From the NCBI RefSeq assembly GCF_052044135.1, contig NZ_JBQDYF010000008.1, positions 62,001 to 126,000 of the forward strand: 64,000 nt of DNA, given 5' to 3'. The DNA is from Salinisphaera sp052044135 (lineage in GTDB: Bacteria > Pseudomonadota > Gammaproteobacteria > Nevskiales > Salinisphaeraceae). Shown here piece after piece: positions 22,414-31,922 of this stretch (its first letter is position 1; every line of letters starts with the position of its first letter). The notes beneath the pieces were generated by a model. That model worked only from the letters and a program-made list of their open reading frames with translations. It was not told the origin of the DNA and searched no databases. Made by a program: the position numbers and the translations under genes.

Positions 22414-22990
22414 CCTGCGCCATAGCGCGGTTCGCCGCGACCTCGCCGATGCCTACGATATGCACCGCTCTCTGGTCCGTGCCTTTGTAACCGAAGACGA
22501 CGAAGTGCCGCCGCGTTTTCTCTGGCGTGTCGAGCCCGAATCGGTATGGCGGGCCCCCGTGCTGATGGTTCAATCGACCGTCGAACCGGACTGGCGTGTT
22601 TTCGAGGGAAGCGGCTACCTCAAAAGAGCGCCAGAGACCAAAGAGGTCGATCCAGCCGCGCTCATTCAGGTCGAGCGTTATTATCGGTTTCGGCTGTTCG
22701 CGAACCCGACGATTACGCAACAGGGCAAGCGCTACGGTTTGCAAGCCGAGACGGAGCAACAAGCCTGGCTCGAACGGAAAGGCGCCAAATGTGGTTTCGA
22801 GATACAGAACGTTCTAGTCACGGCAAGCGACGTAGTGCATATGAAAAACGACGCGATCTGCTTGCAACAAGCCTGTTTCGAGGGTGTTTTGAAGGTCACG
22901 AATGCGACGATCTTACAGGCCGCGGTCGAGCAGGGCATCGGCCCCGGTAAAGCATTCGGTTTCGGATTGCTGAGCCTCGCGCCACGCTGA
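22388..22990 (+). CDS. cas6e: crRNA endonuclease Cas6e (CasE, Cse3)
   Basis: A 200-residue endoribonuclease (E. coli Cas6e is 199) that cuts repeat hairpins to leave the 8-nt handle and stays on the crRNA 3' end. The start at 22388 gives the family's N-terminus MFLTRLTLD; longer in-frame starts fall inside cas5e. The conserved histidine of the active site is His26 in DAYDMHRSLVRAF. The glycine-rich loop GPGKAFGFGLL is at the C-terminus. It should also process the mini-CRISPR RNA, whose first hairpin keeps the correct stem and cleavage context. Confidence 0.94.
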   Translation: MFLTRLTLDLRHSAVRRDLADAYDMHRSLVRAFVTEDDEVPPRFLWRVEPESVWRAPVLMVQSTVEPDWRVFEGSGYLKRAPETKEVDPAALIQVERYYRFRLFANPTITQQGKRYGLQAETEQQAWLERKGAKCGFEIQNVLVTASDVVHMKNDAICLQQACFEGVLKVTNATILQAAVEQGIGPGKAFGFGLLSLAPR

Positions 22991-23008
22991 TCGTAAGTCC
23001 GATATTCG

Positions 23009-23929
23009 ATGGCCTTTTTGCCCCTAAAACCCATCCCGATCAAAGAGCGCCGCTCCATGATCTTCGTCGGCCGCGGTCAGATCGACGTGCGTGACGGGGC
23101 GTTTGTCGTTATCGACGAGGTCAACGGCGAGCGCATGCATATCCCGGTTGGCACGACCACTTGTCTGCTGCTCGAGCCGGGTACGCGGGTGTCGCATGCC
23201 GCGGTCAAGCTTGCCTCGACGGTCGGCACGTTGTTGATATGGGTCGGCGAGGCCGGCGTACGGCTGTACAGCGCCGGCCAGCCGGGCGGGGCGCGCTCCG
23301 ACAAGCTCCTATATCAGGCCCGGCTCGCGCTGGAAGACGATCTGCGTTTAAAGGTCGTTCGCAAGATGTTTGAACTGCGGTTCGGCGAGGCGCCGCCGTC
23401 GCGGCGCAGCGTTGACCAACTCCGCGGCATCGAGGGTGCTCGCGTACGCAAGCTCTATCAGCAATTGGCCAAGCAGCACGGGCTGAAGTGGCACGGCCGG
23501 CGCTACGATCCGAACAATTGGGATGCGTCTGATCCGATCAATAAAGCTTTGTCGGCTGCGACGGCCTGCCTGTACGGCATTACTGAGGCCGCGATTCTTG
23601 CCGCCGGTTACGCGCCGGCCATAGGTTTTCTGCATACTGGTAAACCGCAGAGCTTCGTCTACGACATCGCCGATATCGTCAAATTCGATACCGTGGTGCC
23701 GGCGGCGTTCAAGGTGGCCGCCCGCGGTGTCGCCAAGCCTGATCGCGAGGTGCGAATCGCCTGTCGGGATGCGTTCACGAAAACGAGATTGCTCAATCGC
23801 ATCATTCCAATGATTGAGGACATTCTCGCCGCCGGCGAGATCGAGCCGCCGCAGGCAGCGCCCGAGCAGGTGCCACCCGCCATTCCCACGCCGGACTCGC
23901 TCGGCGACGCGGGCCACCGGAGCGGTTGA
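23009..23929 (+). CDS. cas1: CRISPR integrase Cas1 (type I-E)
   Basis: A 306-residue Cas1 (E. coli 305) that inserts new spacers together with Cas2. Metal ligands can be placed: Glu142 in RGIEGARVRKLY, His209 in GFLHTGKPQSF, and Asp219/Asp222 in YDIADIVKFD. The N-terminal beta-sandwich is intact. The gene begins 18 bases after cas6e and ends 1 base before cas2. All catalytic residues are present, so the adaptation module looks functional. Confidence 0.97.
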   Translation: MAFLPLKPIPIKERRSMIFVGRGQIDVRDGAFVVIDEVNGERMHIPVGTTTCLLLEPGTRVSHAAVKLASTVGTLLIWVGEAGVRLYSAGQPGGARSDKLLYQARLALEDDLRLKVVRKMFELRFGEAPPSRRSVDQLRGIEGARVRKLYQQLAKQHGLKWHGRRYDPNNWDASDPINKALSAATACLYGITEAAILAAGYAPAIGFLHTGKPQSFVYDIADIVKFDTVVPAAFKVAARGVAKPDREVRIACRDAFTKTRLLNRIIPMIEDILAAGEIEPPQAAPEQVPPAIPTPDSLGDAGHRSG

Positions 23930-23930
23930 T

Positions 23931-24227
23931 ATGACGATGCTGACGGTCGTGACCGAAGCGGTGCCGCCGCGATTACGTGGCCGGCTAGCGGTGTGGCTGC
24001 TCGAAGTGCGAGCCGGCGTCTATGTCGGAGATGTCAGCAAACGCGTACGCGAGATGATCTGGGAACAAGTCAACGGTTTGGCCGAAGATGGCAACGTGGT
24101 GATGGCATGGGCCAGCCGCCACGAATCCGGTTTCGAGTTCCAGACCTACGGCGAGAATCGCCGGATGCCGGCCGACCATGATGGGCTGCGTCTGGTGCGT
24201 TTCGTGCCTGATTCTCCAAGCAATTGA
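23931..24227 (+). CDS. cas2: CRISPR adaptation protein Cas2 (type I-E)
   Basis: A 98-residue Cas2 of the CRISPR-type I-E (CasF-like) branch, with MLTVVTEAVPPRLRGRLAVW, EVRAGVYVGDVSKRVREMIW and a C-terminal FQTYGENRRMP segment. It bridges two Cas1 dimers in the integration complex. ATG 23931 follows the cas1 stop by one base; another ATG two codons later is possible. It is the last cas gene and lies about 106 bases before array 2. Confidence 0.95.
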   Translation: MTMLTVVTEAVPPRLRGRLAVWLLEVRAGVYVGDVSKRVREMIWEQVNGLAEDGNVVMAWASRHESGFEFQTYGENRRMPADHDGLRLVRFVPDSPSN

Positions 24228-24333
24228 TTTACAAAGATCTTTAACAAAACGAACTGAGGAAAAAGTAACCAATATCGCTGGTGGATTTTCTGCCGGTGGT
24301 TTTGTCTTTTGAAAACAAACGTCTATGATTAGA
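24228..24333 (+). promoter_or_regulatory. Leader of CRISPR array 2
   Basis: AT-rich 106-base stretch between cas2 and the first repeat, ending TTAGA as the array 1 leader does and sharing CTTTAACA. It is expected to hold the array promoter, the IHF site and the integration anchor. The leader-proximal repeats are perfect, consistent with an array growing at this end. Confidence 0.65.
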
Positions 24334-25401
24334 CCGTTCCCCGCAGGCGCGGGGATGAACCGGTCTATGGGCGGCTCATCATCTGGCCTCCAATCCGTTC
24401 CCCGCAGGCGCGGGGATGAACCGGTCGAAAGCATCATGCGGACGGCCTTGTCTGCCCCGTTCCCCGCAGGCGCGGGGATGAACCGATGGACAAGTCCGGC
24501 ACGATCACCATTCGATTCCGTTCCCCGCAGGCGCGGGGATGAACCGACGGCTCGCTGAATCTGGCGGACGTGGCCCTCCCGTTCCCCGCAGGCGCGGGGA
24601 TGAACCGCTGAGTGATGACGTTTATCGTCGGCTAATCCGCCCGTTCCCCGCAGGCGCGGGGATGAACCGACGAATGCCCGGCCGAGGATTACTGGCAAGT
24701 CCCGTTCCCCGCAGGCGCGGGGATGAACCGCATTTAATCAACAGATTCCGACATATCGGCGCCCGTTCCCCGCAGGCGCGGGGATGAACCGAAAACGACC
24801 ACGCCGAAGCTGAGTTATCCCGACCGTTCCCCGCAGGCGCGGGGATGAACCGAAATGATCAAGCAAGCGATCGTGCACGCCCTGCCGTTCCCCGCAGGCG
24901 CGGGGATGAACCGGCCTTGGTCGTATGCACGTATAACAACTGCATCCGTTCCCCGCAGGCGCGGGGATGAACCGCGTTGGCGTGCCGACATGGCCAGGTA
25001 CACGCCCCGTTCCCCGCAGGCGCGGGGATGAACCGTAATCCCGCCAGTCGGACCCTCGGTTGTCGTTCCGTTCCCCGCAGGCGCGGGGATGAACCGCTGG
25101 CCAGTAATCGACAACCTGCCGCCCGTGGCCGTTCCCCGCAGGCGCGGGGATGAACCGTTCAGATGGACATGGGCGGGGCCGGCGCTGGCCCGTTCCCCGC
25201 AGGCGCGGGGATGAACCGGGTAGACCTCCCGGCTCTCGGCCGGATAATCGCCGTTCCCCGCAGGCGCGGGGATGAACCGGCCATCTGGGAAGCGATCAAC
25301 CCGCATACCGGCCGTTCCCCGCAGGCGCGGGGATGAACCGCTGCCATGTTGACCCGCACTTGAGACGAATCACCGTTCCCCGCAGGCGCGGGGATGAACC
25401 G

Positions 25402-25616
25402 ATCCGAAGCACGCGGCATTTGTGCTGGGTGTACCGTTCCCCGCAGGCGCGGGGATGAACCGCGGCGGCACTTCAGCTAGCGGTGTTATGCCGCCCGTTC
25501 CCCGCAGGCGCGGGGATGAACCGCCAATCATGCGATGTGCCGGGGCTATGCCGAGCCGTTCCCCGCAGGCGCGGGGATGAACCGTTGGCAAAGTGCTGGG
25601 TCCGGTTCGAGCAGTC
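25402..25616 (+). repeat. Duplicated spacer block A, first copy (spacers 18-21)
   Basis: Four spacers starting with ATCCGAAGCACGCGG, with their repeats, recur in the same order at 26805-27019. The flanking spacers differ, so the duplicated unit is exactly four spacers. Confidence 0.95.
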
Positions 25617-26499
25617 CCGTTCCCCGCAGGCGCGGGGATGAACCGAATCCGTGGAGCCCGGAGCATTCGAACATGACCCGTTCCCCGCAGGCGCGGGGAT
25701 GAACCGGGCTCGATGTAAGGAGCGTATGCCATGAGCTACCGTTCCCCGCAGGCGCGGGGATGAACCGTTGCCCGTGGCCGCGTTGAGCACCATCGTGCCC
25801 CGTTCCCCGCAGGCGCGGGGATGAACCGCTCAAGCTGACGTTCGACCCCAAGAAGGTCGACCGTTCCCCGCAGGCGCGGGGATGAACCGGGCTAGCTATG
25901 CATTGGATCGCGATACTGGCCCCGTTCCCCGCAGGCGCGGGGATGAACCGAGTATCGAGGGTGCAGATTTGACAAGCCCGGGCCGTTCCCCGCAGGCGCG
26001 GGGATGAACCGTTCGCTGAATCGAAACCCAATAGCGGCCGGTTCCGTTCCCCGCAGGCGCGGGGATGAACCGGCCGGCAACATGCAGTTCCGCGTCAAGG
26101 CGCTCCGTTCCCCGCAGGCGCGGGGATGAACCGGGACGAACGAAAACCGGACGACTCAAGAAAGGCCGTTCCCCGCAGGCGCGGGGATGAACCGACGAGT
26201 CCATGGGTCTTGGCGTTCAGCGGTATCCGTTCCCCGCAGGCGCGGGGATGAACCGTGCTGCAGGCCGCTGCAGGAGCCGTCCAGAGCCCGTTCCCCGCAG
26301 GCGCGGGGATGAACCGCAGATCAAGAACTTCGGCAACGACGACTAACCCCGTTCCCCGCAGGCGCGGGGATGAACCGAACTCCTCCAGAACGGGTCGTAT
26401 CTCGGCCCACCGTTCCCCGCAGGCGCGGGGATGAACCGAACGCGGGCAAGACGAACGCGCCCGCGGCGCACCGTTCCCCGCAGGCGCGGGGATGAACCG

Positions 26500-26775
26500 A
26501 TAAACTCGTTCGCTCGATGCAAGGCAAGTACCCGTTCCCCGCAGGCGCGGGGATGAACCGCCGTCATGGCAGGGCGTCGCCGCCGGCCAGACCCGTTCCC
26601 CGCAGGCGCGGGGATGAACCGGTGGCGGCATGATCGTCAATAGCCAGGAATCACCGTTCCCCGCAGGCGCGGGGATGAACCGAAATTCGCACTCATCGCC
26701 GCCGTCGCTCTCGGCCGTTCCCCGCAGGCGCGGGGATGAACCGTGCGTGGTGGAGTACATCGGCCCGTTCGGCAG
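26500..26775 (+). repeat. Duplicated spacer block B, first copy (spacers 36-40)
   Basis: Five spacers starting with ATAAACTCGTTCGCTCG recur in the same order at 27598-27873, near the trailer end. Block B is directly followed by the second copy of block A. Confidence 0.95.
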
Positions 26776-26804
26776 CCGTTCCCCGCAGGCGCGGGGATGA
26801 ACCG

Positions 26805-27019
26805 ATCCGAAGCACGCGGCATTTGTGCTGGGTGTACCGTTCCCCGCAGGCGCGGGGATGAACCGCGGCGGCACTTCAGCTAGCGGTGTTATGCCGCCCG
26901 TTCCCCGCAGGCGCGGGGATGAACCGCCAATCATGCGATGTGCCGGGGCTATGCCGAGCCGTTCCCCGCAGGCGCGGGGATGAACCGTTGGCAAAGTGCT
27001 GGGTCCGGTTCGAGCAGTC
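26805..27019 (+). repeat. Duplicated spacer block A, second copy (spacers 41-44)
   Basis: Identical in spacer order and sequence to 25402-25616. It adjoins block B on its left, so the central part of the array reads B-A while the outer copies are separated. Confidence 0.95.
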
Positions 27020-27597
27020 CCGTTCCCCGCAGGCGCGGGGATGAACCGGACGAGGCGACGACCGTAAGGCCATCGTGTTCCCGTTCCCCGCAGGCGCGGG
27101 GATGAACCGCATGTCTCGCTCCTTGTTGTGGTTGGCGCTACCCGTTCCCCGCAGGCGCGGGGATGAACCGGGCTTTGGCCCAATCGCCTGCGCGCAATGC
27201 GTCCGTTCCCCGCAGGCGCGGGGATGAACCGAGCCCGAACCGGCCGCGAATGACGCGCCGGCCCCGTTCCCCGCAGGCGCGGGGATGAACCGCTTCTAGC
27301 TCATCGGACACTTACTCCGGCGCTCCGTTCCCCGCAGGCGCGGGGATGAACCGTTGAGGTTTTCCAGCGGCGGCACCGGGGTGTACCGTTCCCCGCAGGC
27401 GCGGGGATGAACCGGCGAATACGGCGATGAAGACGACGTAATTGAGCCGTTCCCCGCAGGCGCGGGGATGAACCGATTCCACCCCGGCCGCGCGACACCG
27501 CGGCTCACCGTTCCCCGCAGGCGCGGGGATGAACCGGCGTCTGTTTGGTGTTGTCGATGGTGGGTGGTCCGTTCCCCGCAGGCGCGGGGATGAACCG

Positions 27598-27873
27598 ATA
27601 AACTCGTTCGCTCGATGCAAGGCAAGTACCCGTTCCCCGCAGGCGCGGGGATGAACCGCCGTCATGGCAGGGCGTCGCCGCCGGCCAGACCCGTTCCCCG
27701 CAGGCGCGGGGATGAACCGGTGGCGGCATGATCGTCAATAGCCAGGAATCACCGTTCCCCGCAGGCGCGGGGATGAACCGAAATTCGCACTCATCGCCGC
27801 CGTCGCTCTCGGCCGTTCCCCGCAGGCGCGGGGATGAACCGTGCGTGGTGGAGTACATCGGCCCGTTCGGCAG
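27598..27873 (+). repeat. Duplicated spacer block B, second copy (spacers 54-58)
   Basis: Identical in spacer order and sequence to 26500-26775. Only one more spacer follows before the terminal degenerate repeat. Confidence 0.95.
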
Positions 27874-28013
27874 CCGTTCCCCGCAGGCGCGGGGATGAAC
27901 CGACCGAGAACACCGATGTCTTCCGGCTATCGCTCCGTTCCCCGCAGGCGCGGGGATGAACCAACCGTGCGCACGGCGGCGCGCGTGCTGAAAGATAGTT
28001 TGGAACTCGTGGA

Positions 28014-29873
28014 TTAGTGCGCTGCGTTCTTTGCGCTTACGCCGGATGCTGCCCCCAGAAACCCGCCCGACTGCATGGCCCACAGGCGCGCGTACAGGCC
28101 GTTGCGCGCGATCAGTTCGTCATGGGTGCCGGTTTCGACGATGGCGCCGCGGTCGATCACTACCAGACGGTCGAGTTCGGCGATGGTGGATAGTCGATGG
28201 GCGACGGCGATCACGGTCTTGCCCTGCATGATGGTGTGCAGGTTTTCGGTGATGGCGGCTTCGATTTCGGAATCCAGTGCGGCGGTGGCTTCGTCGAGCA
28301 GCAGGATGGGGGCGTTCTTGAGCATGACGCGGGCGAGTGCGACGCGCTGGCGCTGGCCGCCGGAGAGTTTCACGCCGCGTTCGCCAACGTGGGCGTCGAG
28401 TCCGCGGCGGCCCTTGTTGTCGGTCAGGTCGTGGACGAACCCGGCATGGGCCGCGTCGATCGCGGCCCGGAGTTCGGCGTCGGTGGCGTCGGGCCGGCCG
28501 TAGCGGATGTTGTCGGCGATCGAGCGGTGCAGCAGGGCGGTGTCCTGGGTGACCATGCCGATCGCTTCGCGCAGCGAGGCCTGGGTGACGCCGGTGATGT
28601 CCTGGCCGTCGATGGTGATACGGCCGTTCTCGGGTTCGTGGAAGCGCAGCAGCAGTGCGAGCAGGGTGGACTTGCCGGCACCGGAGCGCCCCACGAGCCC
28701 GATTTTTTCGCCCGGCGCGATCGACAGCGAGAAGTTGGAGATGATACCGGCGTCGTCGCGGCCGTAATGGAAGGAGACATCCTCGAAGGCAATCGCGCCG
28801 TGGGCGACCTGTAGCGGGCGCGCGTCCGGGGCGTCGACGATCGCCCGGTTGCGGGTGAAGCTGCCCATGCCGTCGCGGATGGTGCCGATGTGCTCGAACA
28901 GGTTGGACACTTCCCACATGATCCACTGGCTCATGCCGTTGATCTGCAAAACCAGCCCGACAGCGGTGGCGACCGCGCCGGCGGTGATCGCGCGCTCGCT
29001 CCAGAACACAATGCCCAGCCCGGTGACGGCGAACAGCAGCAGGGCGTTCAATAGATACAGGCTGGCGTAGAAGCCGTTGATGCGCCGCATCTGGGTGTAC
29101 ACGGTCGACAGGAACGACGACATGCTGGCCCGTGCGTAGTCGGATTCGCGCTCGGTATGGGCGAACAGTTTCACCGTGCCGATGTTGGTATAGGCATCGA
29201 CCACGCGCCCGGTCATCTCGGCGCGGGCGTTGGCCTGGGCTTCGGCGATCGCCTGCAGGCGCGGCAGGAAATACTTGAGTAGTGCGATATAGCCGATCAG
29301 CCAGCCGCCGAACGGCAGCACGAGCCGCCAGTCCGCGCCGGCCACCATGATGACGACGCCGCCGAAATAGACCGCCACGTAGAGCAAGACGTCCACGAAC
29401 TTCATCATCACTTCGCGGATGGCCAGGGCGGTTTGCATCATCTTGGAGGCGATGCGGCCGGCGAAATCGTCCTGGAAATATGTCAGCGATTGGTCCAGCA
29501 GCCAGCGGTGGACCTGCCAGCGAAAGCGCATGGGCACATTCGGTGCCATCGCCTGGAAGGTGGTCAGCCCCTGGCCGAAGACCAGCGCGGGCAGCAGTAC
29601 CAGCACAACGATTGCCATGCCGACGAGCGGCCAGGCGTTATCGGCGATGAAATGCGCGCGGTCGCTGGTCGAGAACCAATCGACGATATGGCCGAGAAAA
29701 CCGTACAGCGATACCTCGATGATCGAGGACGCCGCGGTAAGCACGGCGGTTGCGATCAGCAGCTTCCACACCGGCCGCGCGTAGAAGGCGATGAAACGCG
29801 GGATGCTGGTCTCGGGCGGCGTACGGTCGTCGTCGGGAAACGGATCGACGAGCCGTTCGAAGAACTGGAACAT
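28014..29873 (-). CDS. ABC exporter, fused permease and ATP-binding protein
   Basis: A 619-residue half-size exporter (type IV ABC fold, MsbA/multidrug class), expected to act as a homodimer in the inner membrane. Six transmembrane segments lie within about residues 30-320. The nucleotide-binding domain follows with Walker A GRSGAGKST, signature LSGGQRQRVALARVML, Walker B ILLLDEATAALDS and the H-loop in VIAVAHRLSTI. The ATG at 29873 (MFQFFERLVDPF) is chosen because an upstream in-frame extension is arginine-rich and non-homologous. It converges on CRISPR array 2. The substrate is unknown; lipid or drug export is possible. Confidence 0.85.
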   Translation of the reverse strand: MFQFFERLVDPFPDDDRTPPETSIPRFIAFYARPVWKLLIATAVLTAASSIIEVSLYGFLGHIVDWFSTSDRAHFIADNAWPLVGMAIVVLVLLPALVFGQGLTTFQAMAPNVPMRFRWQVHRWLLDQSLTYFQDDFAGRIASKMMQTALAIREVMMKFVDVLLYVAVYFGGVVIMVAGADWRLVLPFGGWLIGYIALLKYFLPRLQAIAEAQANARAEMTGRVVDAYTNIGTVKLFAHTERESDYARASMSSFLSTVYTQMRRINGFYASLYLLNALLLFAVTGLGIVFWSERAITAGAVATAVGLVLQINGMSQWIMWEVSNLFEHIGTIRDGMGSFTRNRAIVDAPDARPLQVAHGAIAFEDVSFHYGRDDAGIISNFSLSIAPGEKIGLVGRSGAGKSTLLALLLRFHEPENGRITIDGQDITGVTQASLREAIGMVTQDTALLHRSIADNIRYGRPDATDAELRAAIDAAHAGFVHDLTDNKGRRGLDAHVGERGVKLSGGQRQRVALARVMLKNAPILLLDEATAALDSEIEAAITENLHTIMQGKTVIAVAHRLSTIAELDRLVVIDRGAIVETGTHDELIARNGLYARLWAMQSGGFLGAASGVSAKNAAH

Positions 29874-30195
29874 GGGCGGGTCGGTCGCGAGGGCGGCGGC
29901 GTCGGCAGGCAAGGCGACGTAGTCTAACCGCGTTGCGCATCGGCTTCGATAGCGGCGAGGCCAGGCACGGCGGGGCGTGCGATCCGGTGCCGACCTGCGG
30001 CTTGGGGCGGCGTATGGTGGCGACTGGTGACGCACGGGGCGCGGCTGTCGGATTACGCCGTTGGCTAATCCGACCGACAAAAGCAAGGTGCTTGCCGTGA
30101 TCTGTAGGTCGGCCTGGGCCGAAGGGCGTAGGCTGACAGCGGGCGCTTTATCGAAGCCGCCATCGGCTACGGTTTCGCTTGGGCCGGCGCCTGTT
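29874..30195. other. Intergenic region with REP-like palindromes
   Basis: No gene is supported in these 322 bases. It contains a REP-like palindrome (30047-30074) and, just after it, a looser GTAGGTCGGCC...GGCTGAC sequence of the same family. The promoter of the exporter gene should be at its left edge. Confidence 0.4.
30047..30074. repeat. REP-like palindrome, copy 3
   Basis: Perfect 9-base arms GTCGGATTA and TAATCCGAC around CGCCGTTGGC, matching the elements at 17-42 and 190-217. It lies between the exporter gene and the molybdoenzyme gene. Confidence 0.6.
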
Positions 30196-30984
30196 TCAGA
30201 CGCCGGCCCACCAGTCGTAGCCGCGATCTTCCCAATAACCGCCGTGGCCGCCCTGGATATGGGCGAAGCTGTCGACCAGTTCGATGTGCATCACGTACTT
30301 GGCCATTTTATAGCCGAGTTGGCGTTCGGCGCGCAGGCGGATGGGGGCGCCGTTGGCCACCGGCAGGTCGGCGCCGTTCAGGCCGTAGGCCAGAATCGTC
30401 TGCGGGTGCCGGGCTTCGATCATGTCGAGGCTTTCGTAGTAGGGCTGCGGCGAGCCGTAAAGGTGGTCGGCGCAGTGGAAGACCACGAAGCGGGCGTTGT
30501 CCGTCGGCCGCACGCGCTCCAGCAGGTGGCCGAGCACCACGCCGGTCCATTGGCCGATGCACGACCAGCCCTCGACGCAGTCGTGACGGGTGATCTGGGT
30601 GCGCGAGGGCATGGCCTTGAGCTCGGCGAGCGAGAAGGACGCCGGCTGCGCCACCAGGCCGTGAATGTCGAGCCGGTAGTTGGCGAAGTGGGTGGCGACG
30701 AGTTGCCGGTAGGCCGCGCTTTGCGGATTGATCGTGCCGTTGGATTTGAACGTCGGCGCAATGTCGCTCGGACTGTATTCCCGTGCCAGCGATGCGCGCG
30801 AGGCGACCAGACGCTGGGCGGCCTGGGTGAGTTTCTCGGTGCGGCCGAGGAAATTGCGCACTGACTGGCTGTGGGTCCAGTCGCAGCCGGAGAGCATGCC
30901 GGCGGCGCCAAGCGCGCTCAGCCCGGTCAGGATACGGCGGCGGGCCTGGCTCGGTCGCCCTGTGTGGCGGTCGTCATGCGACAT
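30196..30984 (-). CDS. Tat-exported molybdopterin-dependent oxidoreductase (sulfite oxidase/MsrP fold)
   Basis: A 262-residue protein with a twin-arginine leader (ARRRILTGLSALGAAG) and a lipobox-like LSGC with Cys34, suggesting a membrane-anchored periplasmic lipoprotein. The molybdopterin-binding core contains the cysteine that would ligate molybdenum, Cys136 in RHDCVEGWSC, followed by GQWTGVVLGHLLE and VFHCADH. This matches the sulfite oxidase/YedY-type oxidoreductase domain. It overlaps by 11 bases the cytochrome b561-type gene, a likely electron partner. The nearby molybdate transport and cofactor genes support a molybdoenzyme. The physiological substrate is unknown. Confidence 0.82.
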   Translation of the reverse strand: MSHDDRHTGRPSQARRRILTGLSALGAAGMLSGCDWTHSQSVRNFLGRTEKLTQAAQRLVASRASLAREYSPSDIAPTFKSNGTINPQSAAYRQLVATHFANYRLDIHGLVAQPASFSLAELKAMPSRTQITRHDCVEGWSCIGQWTGVVLGHLLERVRPTDNARFVVFHCADHLYGSPQPYYESLDMIEARHPQTILAYGLNGADLPVANGAPIRLRAERQLGYKMAKYVMHIELVDSFAHIQGGHGGYWEDRGYDWWAGV

Positions 30985-31840
30985 GATCAGTATCCTCGCG
31001 GCCGGGCGCGGCTTCGGTTGCAGGCGGCTCGTCTAGCTTGTAGCCGCCGGTGATCATCGCGCGCATGTTGTTTACCACGCCGGAGACGAGCACGAGCGCC
31101 AGGTGGACGATGAAAAAGCCCACCAGCGCGAAAGCGCACAGGAAGTGGAGGGTGCGGGCGCTCTGGTGGCCGCCGAACACATACGTCAACCACGGCCAGG
31201 CCGCGTCCATGGTCGGCGACATCGTCAGCCCTGTGAGCACCATCAGCGGCAACAGCCCGAACAAAACGAGCAGATAGGTCAGCTTCTGGATGATGTTGTA
31301 ATCGCGGACCCGCGGAAAACGGAATTTCGCGTGTTCGGCCACTTCATGCCCGAACCGGCTCATCTCGCCGCGGTGGATGCCGATCAACCGTCGCCGGCGG
31401 CGGCTGAAGATGGAATAGATCAGATACAGCACGAGCATTACGCCAAATACCCAGGCGGCGGTGAAATGCCATTGCCGGCCGAGCGACAGCCATTGCTGAC
31501 CGGGCAGCGTGGCCCAGGCGGGAAAGGCGCGGGCCTGCATCTGGCCGTCGACACGCGACCAGCCGAGCACGCCGGTGGTGGGGATCTGCAGCCCCTCGAT
31601 ATTCACGTAACCCATCGGGTCGCCGCTGGCGTCGCGCTGTGCGCCGATCGACAGGAAGGGGTGGCCGAAGTCTGACCCGTGGCCCCAGTAAAGCGCCGGG
31701 TGCGCATTGAATATCTGTAGCCCGCTCATGAGCAGCACAAGCAGGCACACCGCGTTCATCCAGTGCCAGAGCCGGGTGGCCCAGCCGTGGCGGCGGATCA
31801 CGCCGGAGGCACGGGCCGTCGATTCAAAGCCCTTCGCCAT
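30974..31840 (-). CDS. Cytochrome b561-family membrane haem protein, partner of the molybdoenzyme
   Basis: About 288 residues with four to five hydrophobic helices and paired histidines for b-type haem, as in RHGWATRLWHWMNAV, WHFTAAWVFGV and LHFLCAFALVGFFIVHLAL. This fits the Ni-hydrogenase b-type cytochrome/b561 family. It would pass electrons between the quinone pool and the periplasmic molybdoenzyme encoded downstream in the same operon. The ATG at 31840 is chosen to start just before the first conserved segment; a longer in-frame start exists at 31903. Confidence 0.8.
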   Translation of the reverse strand: MAKGFESTARASGVIRRHGWATRLWHWMNAVCLLVLLMSGLQIFNAHPALYWGHGSDFGHPFLSIGAQRDASGDPMGYVNIEGLQIPTTGVLGWSRVDGQMQARAFPAWATLPGQQWLSLGRQWHFTAAWVFGVMLVLYLIYSIFSRRRRRLIGIHRGEMSRFGHEVAEHAKFRFPRVRDYNIIQKLTYLLVLFGLLPLMVLTGLTMSPTMDAAWPWLTYVFGGHQSARTLHFLCAFALVGFFIVHLALVLVSGVVNNMRAMITGGYKLDEPPATEAAPGREDTDHVA

Positions 31841-31922
31841 GACGAAGCCGGTTGCGGAGTACTTGGGGATCAGTATACGGCGTCGCGCGCGGCGGGGATG
31901 CAATTGTTTCAGGCAGTCGACC

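Larger units (their letters stand above)
24334..27963 (+). CRISPR. Type I-E CRISPR array 2 (60 repeats, 59 spacers)
   Basis: Sixty 29-nt repeats at 61-nt steps (two 62-nt steps), almost all identical, beginning CCGTTCCCCGC and ending GGGGATGAACCG. The last repeat (27935-27963) ends in A instead of G. Most spacers are 32 nt. Two blocks are duplicated inside the array: spacers 18-21 equal 41-44 and spacers 36-40 equal 54-58, leaving 50 distinct spacers. It is transcribed rightward from the leader next to cas2 and is the large memory store of the system. Confidence 0.98.

Noticed and set aside
24325..28083. Similar repetitive reading frames on both strands across array 2
   Set aside because: Same cause: open frames created by 60 identical repeats. 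The DNA is a CRISPR array.
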